Source of the DNA: JAOUEA01 sp963762075
GTDB lineage: Bacteria; Actinomycetota; UBA4738; HRBIN12
NCBI GenBank assembly: GCA_963762075.1
Contig: CAVXJC010000006.1
Location: 62,001-126,000 of the forward strand
Direction: 5' to 3'
Length of the DNA: 64,000 nt
Shown: positions 55,329-63,389 of the stretch, piece by piece
Layout: every line of letters begins with the position of its first letter
Position numbering within the stretch: the first letter of the stretch is position 1
Notes under the pieces: model-generated
Databases searched by the model: none
Told to the model about the DNA's origin: nothing
What the model saw: the letters and a program-made list of their open reading frames with translations, nothing else
Program-made: the position numbers and the translations under genes

Positions 55329-55442
55329 ATGATCGCGAACCTGGAGCTTCCCCTCCTCGAACAGGGAAGCGTGCAGTTCATCCTGATGGGCATCATGATC
55401 CTCGCGGTCCTCGTCGCCCTCTGGGTCACCATCTCGAAGTAG
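55329..55442 (+). CDS. 37-residue single-helix protein at the end of the b6/bc operon
   Basis: ATG 55329 to TAG 55440-55442, with AGAAGAGGA 6 bases upstream. The protein starts MIANLELPLLEQGSVQ, then one helix (FILMGIMILAVLVALWVTI), then SK. Size and form resemble the one-helix small subunits (Pet G/L/M/N type) that sit around b6f, though no homology is claimed. It ends 9 bp before the convergent rex stop. Confidence 0.65.
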   Translation: MIANLELPLLEQGSVQFILMGIMILAVLVALWVTISK

Positions 55443-55451
55443 CACGAGTGG

Positions 55452-56141
55452 TCAGCGGCTCCCATCGAGGTCGGCGACCGCGCGGCCCCGGCGCTTGACT
55501 TCCGCGAGCGTGGCTTTGCGCTGCTCGTAGAATGCGAGGATCTGCAGCTCGACGGCCAAATCCACCTTGCGCACCGAGACGCCGGGCGGCACGGTGATCA
55601 CCGCCGAGGCGAAGTTCAGCACCGATCGAACGCCTGCATCGACGAGGCGCTCGGCGACCTCTTGGGCGGCGGAAGCGGGCGTCGCGATCACACCGATCGC
55701 GATGTCGTGCTCGGCCACCAGCTCGGGAAGGTCGTCGTCATGGCGGATCTCGAGGTCGCCGACCGCCTCACCCACGCGTGCGGTGTCCGAGTCGACCAGC
55801 GCCGCCACGCGGAATCCTCGCTCGGCGAACCCACCGTAGTTCGCGAGCGCCTGCCCGAGGTTGCCGATGCCCACGATCACGATGGGCCAGTGCTGGGTCA
55901 GACCCAGCTCTCGGCGGATCTGGTGGATCAGGTACGCCACGTCGTAGCCCACCCCGCGTGTGCCGTACGTACCGAGATGCGAGAGATCCTTGCGCACCTT
56001 CGCCGAGTTCACACCGGCCCCTTCGGCGAGCTCGTCGCTCGAGACGGTCCCCGAGCCCGCCTCGGCGAGCTCGACCAGCACCCGCAGGTACACCGGGAGT
56101 CGCCCGACCGTGGCCTCTGGGATGGACCGCTCCCTCACCAC
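55452..56141 (-). CDS. rex: Redox-sensing transcriptional repressor Rex
   Basis: 229 residues, GTG start with GGGGAG upstream. N-terminal winged helix (PVYLRVLVELAEAG, SSDELAEGAGVNSAKVRKDLSHLGTYGTRGVGYDV) and C-terminal Rossmann domain (VIVGIGNLGQALANYGGF, VAALVDSD, IGVIATPASAAQEVAERL). Rex dimers bind TTGTGAA-N4-TTCACAA when NAD+ dominates and leave when NADH rises. Two good operators and one candidate are present in this window, upstream of the nuo block, the bc/ccdA pair and rex itself. Confidence 0.96.
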   Translation of the reverse strand: MVRERSIPEATVGRLPVYLRVLVELAEAGSGTVSSDELAEGAGVNSAKVRKDLSHLGTYGTRGVGYDVAYLIHQIRRELGLTQHWPIVIVGIGNLGQALANYGGFAERGFRVAALVDSDTARVGEAVGDLEIRHDDDLPELVAEHDIAIGVIATPASAAQEVAERLVDAGVRSVLNFASAVITVPPGVSVRKVDLAVELQILAFYEQRKATLAEVKRRGRAVADLDGSR

Positions 56142-56167
56142 GCGGATGGGCTCCCCTGCATGGGTTC

Positions 56168-56205
56168 AGGGTAGCCGGAGACCTGACGCGTTCACAAGCT
56201 CACAA
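56168..56205 (-). promoter_or_regulatory. Candidate rex promoter with overlapping Rex half-sites
   Basis: On the minus strand a TTGTGA -35-like box (56197-56192) is followed after 18 bp by TACCCT (56173-56168), then the leader of rex. The -35 lies in TTGTGAACGCG, a perfect Rex half-site whose right half is degenerate, and a second half-site TTGTGAG lies just upstream (56205-56199). This is a direct-repeat arrangement that would allow autoregulation. Confidence 0.45.
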
Positions 56206-56212
56206 GCGACCC

Positions 56213-56446
56213 TCACCTGGCCAAGCGGGCGGCGAGTTCCTCGGCGTCGACCGTGTATTCGAAGGCTTCCTCGCCATCGACCACGACGACCGGGATGCGC
56301 AGGCCGTACTCGCGCACGAGTGCATCGTCGGTCTCGATGTCGATCTCCTCGAGGTCGAACGGCGTGCGTTCGCGTTCGGCCAACAACACCGCCCTCGCGT
56401 CGTCGCAGAGGTGGCAGCCCTGGCGTGTGAAGAATCCGACCTTCAT
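56213..56446 (-). CDS. Glutaredoxin-like small redox protein
   Basis: 77 residues from ATG 56446. Thioredoxin fold: KVGFFTRQGCHLCDDARAVL with a C-x-x-C active site, then the cis-proline strand LRIPVVVVDGEE. Belongs to the glutaredoxin-like family (DUF836 type) with the CHLC motif. Likely a cytosolic thiol reductant. Upstream of rex on the same strand (71-bp gap) and divergent from the sigma gene. Confidence 0.85.
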   Translation of the reverse strand: MKVGFFTRQGCHLCDDARAVLLAERERTPFDLEEIDIETDDALVREYGLRIPVVVVDGEEAFEYTVDAEELAARLAR

Positions 56447-56504
56447 CGGGGGCGACACTACCCGCAGGTCCGGCGCACCGGGGACGTCTGGGAGGATACG
56501 CCGC

Positions 56505-57089
56505 ATGCGCGAGGGGGACCGCGACGACCTGGAGCTGCATCGCAGCCTGTCGGCGGGTGACCGCGGCGCGTTCGACGCGCTGTACCGGCGCTATTCGGGC
56601 TCGGCCTATGGACTCGCCTACCGCATCACGGGTCAGCAGCTCCTGGCCCAAGACGTCGTGCACGACGCGTTCATGGCCCTGTGGCGTGCCCCCGAGGCCT
56701 TCGATCCGGCCCGGGGGGCCTTCCGCTCGTTCTTCCTGTCGTTGGTGCATCACCGTGCGGTCGACACGGTCCGCCGCGAGGAACGCATCAGGGCTCGGCA
56801 GGAACGTGCAGCGAACCTCGAGCCCGCGGCAGTCGAAGACCCTGCGGAGGGCGTGATCGACGCGGCCGACGTGGCCGCTCGTCGTATCGAGGTCCGTGCG
56901 GCGCTCGAGACGCTCTCCCCCGATCAACGACAGGTGCTCGAGATGGCGTACTTCGGTGGAAGGACACAGGTGCAGATCGCCGAGGAGATCGGCATCCCGC
57001 TCGGCACCGTGAAGACCAGAACCTTCGCTGCGATGCGGAAGCTCCGCTCGCTGCTCGAGCCGGCGGCGACAGCCCAGGGGGTCGAATGA
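56505..57089 (+). CDS. ECF sigma factor, SigK/SigL-like
   Basis: 194 residues from ATG 56505, with GGAGG 11 bases upstream. Region 2: FDALYRRYSGSAYGLAYRITGQQLLAQDVVHDAFMALWR, with AVDTVRREER at the end of the domain. Region 4: LETLSPDQRQVLEMAYFGGRTQVQIAEEIGIPLGTVKTRTFAAMRKLR. Stop overlaps the anti-sigma start (ATGA), so the pair is made together. Confidence 0.94.
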   Translation: MREGDRDDLELHRSLSAGDRGAFDALYRRYSGSAYGLAYRITGQQLLAQDVVHDAFMALWRAPEAFDPARGAFRSFFLSLVHHRAVDTVRREERIRARQERAANLEPAAVEDPAEGVIDAADVAARRIEVRAALETLSPDQRQVLEMAYFGGRTQVQIAEEIGIPLGTVKTRTFAAMRKLRSLLEPAATAQGVE

Positions 57090-57796
57090 TCGACGACCAT
57101 GAACGCATCGAGGAGCTGCTGGCCGGCTATGTGTTGCGGAGCCTCTCGGGACCTGACGCGATCGAAGCCGACCTGCTGCTCTCCGATCACGTGCCCTCGT
57201 GCCGGGTATGCCGGGATTCTCTCGACGACTACCAGCGGCTCTCGGCCGACCTGGCGTTCGCCGTCGAACCGATGGTCCCGCCAGAAACCCTGCTTCCCCG
57301 CTTGCATCACGAGCTCGAGCCCCAGGCCCCGCGGCGCCGTCCGATGCAGGTGTTCGCCGTCGCGGCCGGCGTCGCCGCCGTGGTGGGTCTCGCGGGAGTC
57401 ACCGTGAGCCAGAGCATCAGGGCGAGCAACGCCGACGTGCGAGCCTCCCATCTCGCGAACGCCGTCGGCTTCGCCACCCGCGACGGCGCCCGCATGGTCG
57501 ATGTCGGACCCGTGCAGGAGATCTCGGCGCCGGGCGAGAACCATTTCTATGTGACGGGCGACGACGTGCCCACGCCTCCGGCCGGTCACGTCTACCGCGT
57601 CTGGCTCGTCTCGAACGGGGCGCCGACATTCGTGGGTGACTTCCTGCCCGAGGGTGGCGAGGTGATCCTGACGATCCCGTTCGACCCCAGTCGCTACGAC
57701 GACCTGTGGATCGCGATCGAACCGGTCGACGCCCCGACAGGCGAGCCCTCGAGCGATGAGTGGTGGTCGGCGAGCTCCAGCCCCGCGGCCGCCTGA
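57086..57796 (+). CDS. RskA-like anti-sigma factor
   Basis: 236 residues. N-terminal zinc anti-sigma motif with H-V-P-S-C-R-V-C (H-x3-C-x2-C, about residues 32-39) next to ELLAGYVLRSLSG. One membrane helix (VFAVAAGVAAVVGLAGVTV, about 90-110) and an external RskA-type domain (FYVTGDDVPTPPAGHVYRVWLV, LTIPFDPSRYDDLWIAIEP). Holds the upstream sigma factor at the membrane until an envelope or redox signal is received. Confidence 0.92.
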   Translation: MIDDHERIEELLAGYVLRSLSGPDAIEADLLLSDHVPSCRVCRDSLDDYQRLSADLAFAVEPMVPPETLLPRLHHELEPQAPRRRPMQVFAVAAGVAAVVGLAGVTVSQSIRASNADVRASHLANAVGFATRDGARMVDVGPVQEISAPGENHFYVTGDDVPTPPAGHVYRVWLVSNGAPTFVGDFLPEGGEVILTIPFDPSRYDDLWIAIEPVDAPTGEPSSDEWWSASSSPAAA

Positions 57797-57820
57797 CGCC
57801 TGCTCGTCGCCGACGCGAAG

Positions 57821-58543
57821 TCATGCCCTCGATGCGCTCGTGGTGCCTTCAGCCGGCACCGCCGCCCTGCGGCCCGCACGCACGAACCCCAGGAACATCA
57901 CCGCGATGCCCGTGGCGAGGGCAACCGAGAACGCCGCCGCGCTGCCGTGGAACGCGAAGTACGAACCGAACCCCGCGATCACGGTCGCACCGAGCGCGAT
58001 CAGCAAGGTGCCCACGAACCGGTCGCGCAGCTCCGGACGCCCTCGCACCCGCCAGGCGGACCAGAGGGCGCCCGCGACCAGCACCAGATAGGAGGGCGTC
58101 GAGATGAGCTGGGGAAGACGCTGCGCCGCCGACCCCTCACCGAAGACTCCCCTTCCCGACGGCAGGTCTGCGGCGAGAGCACCGGCGTCGAACGACGCGC
58201 CGCGCAGCACCGAGACGGTGTACGCGGTGGTGAAGACCAGCACGATCCAGCACGCAGCCTGCACCTTCGGGTTGCGAACGAGCAGCATGAGCTCGCCACC
58301 TGCAAGGAACGGCACGTTGAGCACAGCGCCCAGGGCCCAGTAGAGCTGGAACGCGCGAGGTGTCCAGCCGCCGGCCATGCCGAACACGACGGTGATCGAG
58401 GCGACGGCGTACATGGCGAGCGCGAGCACCCAGGCGAGCTGGTGGGGGCGACGACGTGCGACGTAGAGCTTCGCAACCAGGCCCGAGAACGCGGCGGCGA
58501 GCACGGCCGCGACCAAGGGGAAGACCCACATGGCGTTCAGCAT
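57821..58543 (-). CDS. Unrecognised integral membrane protein
   Basis: 240 residues from ATG 58543 (ATG 58531 possible). Seven hydrophobic stretches by eye, including AFSGLVAKLYVARRRPHQLAW and MAGGWTPRAFQLYWALGAVLNVPFLAGGELMLL. No catalytic motif. Convergent with the anti-sigma gene and divergent from the TIM-barrel gene. Known families of similar layout in actinobacteria are uncharacterised. Confidence 0.7.
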   Translation of the reverse strand: MLNAMWVFPLVAAVLAAAFSGLVAKLYVARRRPHQLAWVLALAMYAVASITVVFGMAGGWTPRAFQLYWALGAVLNVPFLAGGELMLLVRNPKVQAACWIVLVFTTAYTVSVLRGASFDAGALAADLPSGRGVFGEGSAAQRLPQLISTPSYLVLVAGALWSAWRVRGRPELRDRFVGTLLIALGATVIAGFGSYFAFHGSAAAFSVALATGIAVMFLGFVRAGRRAAVPAEGTTSASRA

Positions 58544-58569
58544 AGGCGTGAGGTGCCTACGATAGAGAC

Positions 58570-59439
58570 GTGGGCACACCCCGACTGCTCTTCTCCTCCG
58601 CCGCGTTCTTCGCGCGACCGCTCGAGAACACCTTCCGCATCGTGGCCGAGACCGGGTACACCGGGGTCGAGGTCATGGTGACCAAGGATCCTGCGAGCCA
58701 GGACCCCGATCGCATGCGATCGCTCGCCGACGAGCACGGCCTCGCGATCGGCGCGATCCACGCCCCGTCGTTGCTCATGACCAGGAAGGTCTGGGGAACC
58801 GACCCGATCGGCAAGATCGATCGTGCGATCCACGTTGCTGAGCGGGCCGAGGTGCCGGTCGTGGTGATGCACCCGCCGTACCGCTGGCAACGGGCGTACC
58901 GGCGCTGGCTCGAGGAGAAGCTGCCGGTGCTCGAAGAGCGGACCGGGGTGACGGTCGCGATCGAGAACATGTTCCCCGTGCGCATGGGGCGCCACGGCGT
59001 GACCTTCCACGCGAACCAGGATCTCGACGAGCTCGAGGGCCTGCCACACCTGGTGCTCGACACGAGCCATGCGGCCGTGGCCGAGCACGACCCCGTCGAG
59101 GTCCTGCGGCGCTTCGGCGACCGGCTGCGTCACGTGCACCTCTCGGACAACGCCGGTAAGGGCTGGGACTCCCACCTTCCACCGGGACAAGGCGTGCTCG
59201 ATCTCGACGCGTTCTGCGACGACCTCGTGGCCGGAAGCTACGAGGGATCGGTCTCGCTCGAGGTCGATCTGCGGACCCACCTCACCGATCCGGTTCGGCT
59301 GCGCGAGGTCATGGTGCGCATGCGCCGATGGAGCGAGCGCGCGCTCGGCCTGGGCTCGCCCGAAGGCGCCCGTTCGGACGATGGCGCCCGTCACCTCCGC
59401 ACGCCGGCGGCTCGTCGTCCCGGCAACGCGGCCTGCTAG
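58570..59439 (+). CDS. Sugar phosphate isomerase/epimerase-like TIM-barrel protein
   Basis: 289 residues, GTG start. AP endonuclease family 2 / xylose isomerase-like barrel with metal-ligand positions in GAIHAP, VVMHPPYRW, VAIENMF, LVLDTSHAAV and LRHVHLSDN. The C-terminal 25 residues (SPEGARSDDGARHLRTPAARR) are an unstructured tail. Substrate not predictable. Confidence 0.82.
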   Translation: MGTPRLLFSSAAFFARPLENTFRIVAETGYTGVEVMVTKDPASQDPDRMRSLADEHGLAIGAIHAPSLLMTRKVWGTDPIGKIDRAIHVAERAEVPVVVMHPPYRWQRAYRRWLEEKLPVLEERTGVTVAIENMFPVRMGRHGVTFHANQDLDELEGLPHLVLDTSHAAVAEHDPVEVLRRFGDRLRHVHLSDNAGKGWDSHLPPGQGVLDLDAFCDDLVAGSYEGSVSLEVDLRTHLTDPVRLREVMVRMRRWSERALGLGSPEGARSDDGARHLRTPAARRPGNAAC

Positions 59440-59453
59440 CCTGCGCCCTCGAC

Positions 59454-59615
59454 ATGCGGCGCCCCACCTTGATCATGATCATCGTGCTCTTCGCGCTCAT
59501 CGGCGCGGCAGCCGTGGCGCAGCTCGTCCTCGCAGGCGGCGGGAGCGATCCGCTCCCCGGCCCCTCCAGCCCCGGTCAGCTCCCGAGCGAGAGCACGGCG
59601 GCGAGTCCGGCCTGA
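59454..59615 (+). CDS. Small one-helix protein
   Basis: 53 residues from ATG 59454, 14 bp after the TIM-barrel gene. One helix (PTLIMIIVLFALIGAAAVAQLVL) with a short Gly/Ser/Pro tail outside (GGGSDPLPGPSSPGQLPSE). No family recognised; predicted from its position, helix and codon usage only. Confidence 0.5.
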   Translation: MRRPTLIMIIVLFALIGAAAVAQLVLAGGGSDPLPGPSSPGQLPSESTAASPA

Positions 59616-59630
59616 CCACCGATTCGGCGG

Positions 59631-60407
59631 TCACGACTCGGCCCTCACGGGTGTCTCGACCGGCAGGAATCGCGCGAGCCACGCCTGCAGGATCTGACGA
59701 ACGTTCGGTCCCTGGTTGCCATCGAGCAGATCGGTGCCGTGGTCCTCGGAGGGCAGGATCTCGACCCGCTTGGGCGGCGCGCTGAGATCGTAGAGCGACT
59801 CCGCATCCGCGGCGGCGGTCGAGTCGCCGTTGCCCGCTACGAAGAGCTTGGCGAAGGGCACGGCCACGAGGGTCTCGGGCGACGCGGTGAGCCCTGAGAA
59901 CGAGATCGGCGCCGACAAGGTCGCGACCGCCCCGACCCCCGCTGCGGGCTGCGCGGCTGCGACCAGGGCGGCGGTGCCTCCCATGCTGGCGCCGATCACC
60001 CCGACACGGGCGACGCCCGTCGATCGCAGGAATCGCACCGCGGCGCGCACGTCTCGCCACAACATCGTGGGGTCGGTCTTGCCGCTCGAACAGCCGGCCT
60101 CGCCGCCAGGGCAGTACCCACGGAAGTTAAACGTCAGTGCCTGGTAGCCGTCGTCGGCGAGGATCTCGGCGTACTCGAACCACGACGATTGATCGGCGGG
60201 CCGCATGTGTGCGAGCACGACCCCGGCAGTGGCACCCTCGGCCTCGAACAGCCGGCCAGCCAGCTCGACGCCACCGCTCGAAACGAACGTCACCGCCTGC
60301 GATCCCGGTGAAGGAGGGGGAGACGACGGACCGCACGAACCGAGCGCGAGGACCGAGGCGACGGCCGGGGCGACGAGCCGGACGTGCCGGAACCGTGGAG
60401 CGCGCAC
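59631..60407 (-). CDS. Alpha/beta hydrolase lipoprotein
   Basis: 258 residues, GTG start. Lipoprotein signal with lipobox LALGSC (Cys25), a Pro/Ser-rich spacer and a hydrolase fold: VVLAHMRPADQSSWFEYAEIL, ALTFNFRGYCPGG, GASMGGTAALVA nucleophile elbow, and a His in LPSEDHGTDLL. Dienelactone hydrolase-like core. Anchored on the outer face of the membrane; substrate unknown. Confidence 0.82.
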   Translation of the reverse strand: MRAPRFRHVRLVAPAVASVLALGSCGPSSPPPSPGSQAVTFVSSGGVELAGRLFEAEGATAGVVLAHMRPADQSSWFEYAEILADDGYQALTFNFRGYCPGGEAGCSSGKTDPTMLWRDVRAAVRFLRSTGVARVGVIGASMGGTAALVAAAQPAAGVGAVATLSAPISFSGLTASPETLVAVPFAKLFVAGNGDSTAAADAESLYDLSAPPKRVEILPSEDHGTDLLDGNQGPNVRQILQAWLARFLPVETPVRAES

Positions 60408-60421
60408 GGAGGTGTCCGGGC

Positions 60422-60523
60422 TTACTTGCCCAGCTTCATGCGCTGGTGCCGCGTGCGCTTCAGAAGCTTCTTGTGCTTCTTCTTACGCATCTTCTTGCGG
60501 CGCTTCTTGATCAGCGACGGCAA
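60422..60523 (-). CDS. Small ribosomal protein bS22 (AURKAIP1/COX24-type)
   Basis: 33 residues from TTG 60523, with AAAGGG 7 bases upstream: LPSLIKKRRKKMRKKKHKKL then LKRTRHQRMKLGK (initiator read as Met). Matches the highly basic 33-residue protein that mycobacteria place next to a BldC-like gene and that sits at the small-subunit decoding side as bS22. Lies 12 bp after the Clp1-type gene on the same strand. Confidence 0.85.
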   Translation of the reverse strand: MPSLIKKRRKKMRKKKHKKLLKRTRHQRMKLGK

Positions 60524-60535
60524 GCGGTGGCCCTT

Positions 60536-61426
60536 TCACTCGGTTCCGAAGAGATTCCGGAGGTCGACGCGCTTCACCCGGAAGCTGTCCTCCAGACGAA
60601 CGGAGCCCAGTCTAAGCGCTTTCGGTGGCTCTGCCACGGGCGAGATCAACCGGAGCCCCTGATCGTCGGGCACGTACTCGAGGTAGCCGAGTCCTGTGAA
60701 TCCTCCCGAGCCGTCGGAGAGGCCGACGAGCAGCCGGTCGAGCTCGCGCAGGTCGAACAGCGGAGGCAGCGACGGCATGAACACGGTCGGCTTCACTCGA
60801 AAGCGCTGCAACTCGTCGCCGAAGTACGCGGCCATCGAGCGTTCCCGCTGACGCGATCGTGCCTCGACACTCGTCGACACGACTCCGGCGTGCACCGGCA
60901 AGGTGACGAGCTCGACGCCGAAGAACCGTTGGATCACGCCGAGCACCGGCTCGAGCTCCTCGCCGCGTTGCAGGCCGACGACGAGATCCGGTTCGAGGGC
61001 GTCGACCTTGTAGTACTTGACGAGCTGGCCCCAGATGCCGCTCACCATGGCGCTGGTGTCGACGACGATCAGATCGGCGCCTTCGCCCCGAGCTCGGTCG
61101 CGAAGTCGCGCGAGCGCGCCCACCAGCGGCAGCACGTGCCCTTGCGGGCCGGTCGAGCCGACGAAGCCGAGCGCGTCGGCAGACGATAGCCGCTCGAGCG
61201 TCAGGTCATCGGGTTCGCGCACATGTTTGAGGCCCACCGTTGCCGGTGGCCCCACCGTCTTCTGCGCCACGTCGGCGTCGAGATAGGCAACCGTGCGCCC
61301 GCGCCGCAATGCGAACGCCGCGGTCGCTCGCGCCAGTGTGCTCTTCCCGGCGTCCAAGCCACCCACGAACAGCACCGTGCGTGCCTCGCGGGCGGCTCGA
61401 TCGACGAGCCGTTCGTGCTCGTTCAT
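60536..61426 (-). CDS. Clp1/Grc3-type polynucleotide 5'-kinase-like ATPase
   Basis: 296 residues. Walker A GGLDAGKST (22-30), Walker B-like LIVVDTSAMVSG, and AYLDADVAQKTVGPPATVGL typical of the CLP1_P domain. In eukaryotes and archaea this family phosphorylates RNA 5' ends; in actinobacteria its role is unknown. Its own substrate could be RNA or DNA. The C-terminal 80 residues form a beta-rich lid. Confidence 0.82.
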   Translation of the reverse strand: MNEHERLVDRAAREARTVLFVGGLDAGKSTLARATAAFALRRGRTVAYLDADVAQKTVGPPATVGLKHVREPDDLTLERLSSADALGFVGSTGPQGHVLPLVGALARLRDRARGEGADLIVVDTSAMVSGIWGQLVKYYKVDALEPDLVVGLQRGEELEPVLGVIQRFFGVELVTLPVHAGVVSTSVEARSRQRERSMAAYFGDELQRFRVKPTVFMPSLPPLFDLRELDRLLVGLSDGSGGFTGLGYLEYVPDDQGLRLISPVAEPPKALRLGSVRLEDSFRVKRVDLRNLFGTE

Positions 61427-61491
61427 GCGCCCCTCCGTGCTTCACGGAGGTCGGCTGAGCGCGGGTCGCGCGGGAACCGTGAGCGCCGGAC

Positions 61492-61689
61492 TCAGCCGGC
61501 TTCGGTGTACCGCTCCATCAGGTAGGTGTCGACGTCCTCGGATCGGAGCCGATAGCTCCGGCCCACCCTGATGGCGGGCATCTCTCCTGTCTTGATCAGT
61601 CGGTAGACGGTCATCCTGGATACGCGCAACAGGTCTGCGACCTCGTTGACGGTCTTCAGCCGAGCCTCGGTGAAGGGTTCTCGCTTCAC
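61492..61689 (-). CDS. BldC-like helix-turn-helix regulator
   Basis: 65 residues from GTG 61689. One MerR-like excisionase-type DNA-binding domain: TVNEVADLLRVSRMTVYRLIKTGEMPAIRVGRSYRLRSEDVDTYL. This family (BldC in Streptomyces) controls development genes; here no target is known. No ribosome site is visible, and the -10 box lies so close that the mRNA may be leaderless. Confidence 0.88.
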   Translation of the reverse strand: MKREPFTEARLKTVNEVADLLRVSRMTVYRLIKTGEMPAIRVGRSYRLRSEDVDTYLMERYTEAG

Positions 61690-61698
61690 GATGGCCGG

Positions 61699-61704
61699 AT
61701 TGTA
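61699..61704 (-). promoter_or_regulatory. TACAAT -10 box for the BldC-like gene
   Basis: On the minus strand TACAAT lies 9 bp from GTG 61689, so the transcript would start at or just before the start codon: a leaderless arrangement common in actinobacteria. A matching -35 is not clear. Confidence 0.45.
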
Positions 61705-61709
61705 GGCGT

Positions 61710-62558
61710 TCAGGCCCGCCGCTGGATACCCCTTGAGAACCGAGAGGCGATGGCTTGGAAACAGGGCCAGTACGCGCTGGGCGCCACGTGGTCGTCCATG
61801 ACCACCACCACCTCGGTGCGGCCCTGCGCCCTGGCCACGATCAGCGCAGGGTCGTTCACGTCGGCGATCGACAGCGTCTCCACGCCGGCTTCGATCGCCG
61901 CGCCGGCGAACCCGTGGTCCGCCACGACGAGGTCGGGACGACCCGCATCGAGCATGTGCCACATGGCGTCGGGCCGGTGCGTGTGGCGCGGCTCCGAGCC
62001 ATCGGTGAGCATGCCGACGTTGCCCCAGTGGTCGACGATCCAGTCATGGGCAAGGTGGGGGTCACGCCAGCGGTCGCCGCCTGCGAGCCTCAGCACCTCT
62101 GCCCCGCGATCGACGAGCAGCCGGTCGAGCGCGTGATAGAGCAACGCGAGTCCCACGGGGTGTCCGGTCGCGAGCACGATGCGCTCCCCGCTTCCAGCGG
62201 CCCGCGCGAGGCGATCGCCCAGCATCTCGCATGACTCGAGTATCGGTTCCGGCGCGATCTCGACCGGGCCGTAGCGAGCCTCGTGATCGATCGGCGCACC
62301 CGCGCCATCGGCCACCAGATCAAGGATGGCCTCCATATCGAATCCGCCCGGCAGGTCGGAAAGACCGAACAACTTGTCGGGGTCGCCGTCGATAAGCAGC
62401 AGCGCATTGGCCCGCACGTTGTCGAGTGGATGCGTGGCCGTGCCGGCGACCTCTCCGGCGACCAGGGCATCGACGAGCGCATCTCGCTCGTGCGTCCTGG
62501 GCGTCCACAGGTCGTCGAGACCGGGAAGGCGTCGAACGTGACGTTCGATAACGTCCAT
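61710..62558 (-). CDS. Actinobacterial phosphatase-like protein
   Basis: 282 residues from ATG 62558. Conserved pattern RANALLLIDGDPDKLFGLSD, RIVLATGHPVGLALLYHAL, the THRPDAM loop and DLVVADHGFAGAAIEAGVETLSIADVNDPAL, as in proteins commonly annotated as phosphatases in actinobacteria. Acid/His-rich positions (TGHP, DHGFAG) may bind metal. The activity has not been shown for any member I can name. Confidence 0.7.
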   Translation of the reverse strand: MDVIERHVRRLPGLDDLWTPRTHERDALVDALVAGEVAGTATHPLDNVRANALLLIDGDPDKLFGLSDLPGGFDMEAILDLVADGAGAPIDHEARYGPVEIAPEPILESCEMLGDRLARAAGSGERIVLATGHPVGLALLYHALDRLLVDRGAEVLRLAGGDRWRDPHLAHDWIVDHWGNVGMLTDGSEPRHTHRPDAMWHMLDAGRPDLVVADHGFAGAAIEAGVETLSIADVNDPALIVARAQGRTEVVVVMDDHVAPSAYWPCFQAIASRFSRGIQRRA

Positions 62559-62560
62559 GG

Positions 62561-62890
62561 GTGCAGCATCGCAGAGGTGAACCGCCCTTCACGGCGAGGG
62601 GGAGCACGGCGCCCGTCGAGATCGGCCGGCCGAAGGCCGTGGAAGACATCGTGCCCGAGGTGCCGTGGATCGTGATCGTCTGGAACGACCCCATCAACCT
62701 GATGAGCTACGTCACGTGGGTCTTCCAGAAGCTCTTCGGCTTCTCGCGGGCCAAGGCCGAGAAGTTGATGTGGGACGTGCACTCCAAGGGCAAAGCCGTG
62801 GTGTCGAACGGCTCGAAGGACGAGGCTGAGCGCGACGTGGCCCGCCTGCACGCCCACGGCCTGTGGGCCACGATGCAGAAGGATCGGTGA
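62561..62890 (+). CDS. clpS: ATP-dependent Clp protease adaptor ClpS
   Basis: Up to 109 residues. WIVIVWNDPINLMSYVTWVFQKLFG with the N-degron pocket Asp-Pro-x-Asn-like motif, KAEKLMWDVHSKGKAVVSNG and EAERDVARLHAHGLWATM. It feeds N-end-rule substrates to ClpA/ClpC. The start at GTG 62561 is uncertain because it nearly abuts the divergent phosphatase start; GTG 62639 would give an 83-residue protein beginning just before the conserved core. Confidence 0.9.
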   Translation: MQHRRGEPPFTARGSTAPVEIGRPKAVEDIVPEVPWIVIVWNDPINLMSYVTWVFQKLFGFSRAKAEKLMWDVHSKGKAVVSNGSKDEAERDVARLHAHGLWATMQKDR

Positions 62891-62891
62891 G

Positions 62892-63389
62892 ATGCGACTT
62901 CGCCGAGGTCCGGTTCGTCGCGTGGCACGCGACCGCTTCGCCGTGCAACTGTCGGCGCAGGAACGCGATGCCGTGCGCAGGTTCACGATGCAGCTCCGCA
63001 CGCTGCTCACCTCGGAGAACCCGGCGAGCGACGACGCGGTCGCGCGGCTGTTCCCTCCTGCATTGCCCGACGATGTGCTCGGCAATCTCGAGTACGAGCA
63101 GCATCACGGCGACGATCTGCTCCTCGGGAAGCTGGAAGCCCTCGACACCGTGGAGCGAACACTCGACAGCGACGAGCTCAACGAGAACGAGCTGCTTGCG
63201 TGGCTCGGCTCACTGAACTCGATCCGACTCGTTGTGGGCACCCGGCTGGGCGTCACCGAGGAGTCGACCGAGGCCGATTTCGCGGGCGACGAGCAGACCT
63301 CGGAGATGTTCTCGCTCTACGGCTACCTCACATGGCTCGAAGGGTGGGTGATCGAGGCGCTGGACGAGGAGCTCTCAGCGGACGGGTGA
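62892..63389 (+). CDS. DUF2017-family protein
   Basis: 165 residues, 1 bp after clpS. All-helical: FAVQLSAQERDAVRRFTMQLRTLL, RLFPPALPDDVLGNLEYEQHHG, LLAWLGSLNSIRLVVGTRLGVTEES, LYGYLTWLEGWVIEALDEEL. This family almost always follows clpS in actinobacteria, so it may work with the Clp system. No known function. Overlaps the convergent pyruvate kinase gene by 15 bases. Confidence 0.88.
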   Translation: MRLRRGPVRRVARDRFAVQLSAQERDAVRRFTMQLRTLLTSENPASDDAVARLFPPALPDDVLGNLEYEQHHGDDLLLGKLEALDTVERTLDSDELNENELLAWLGSLNSIRLVVGTRLGVTEESTEADFAGDEQTSEMFSLYGYLTWLEGWVIEALDEELSADG

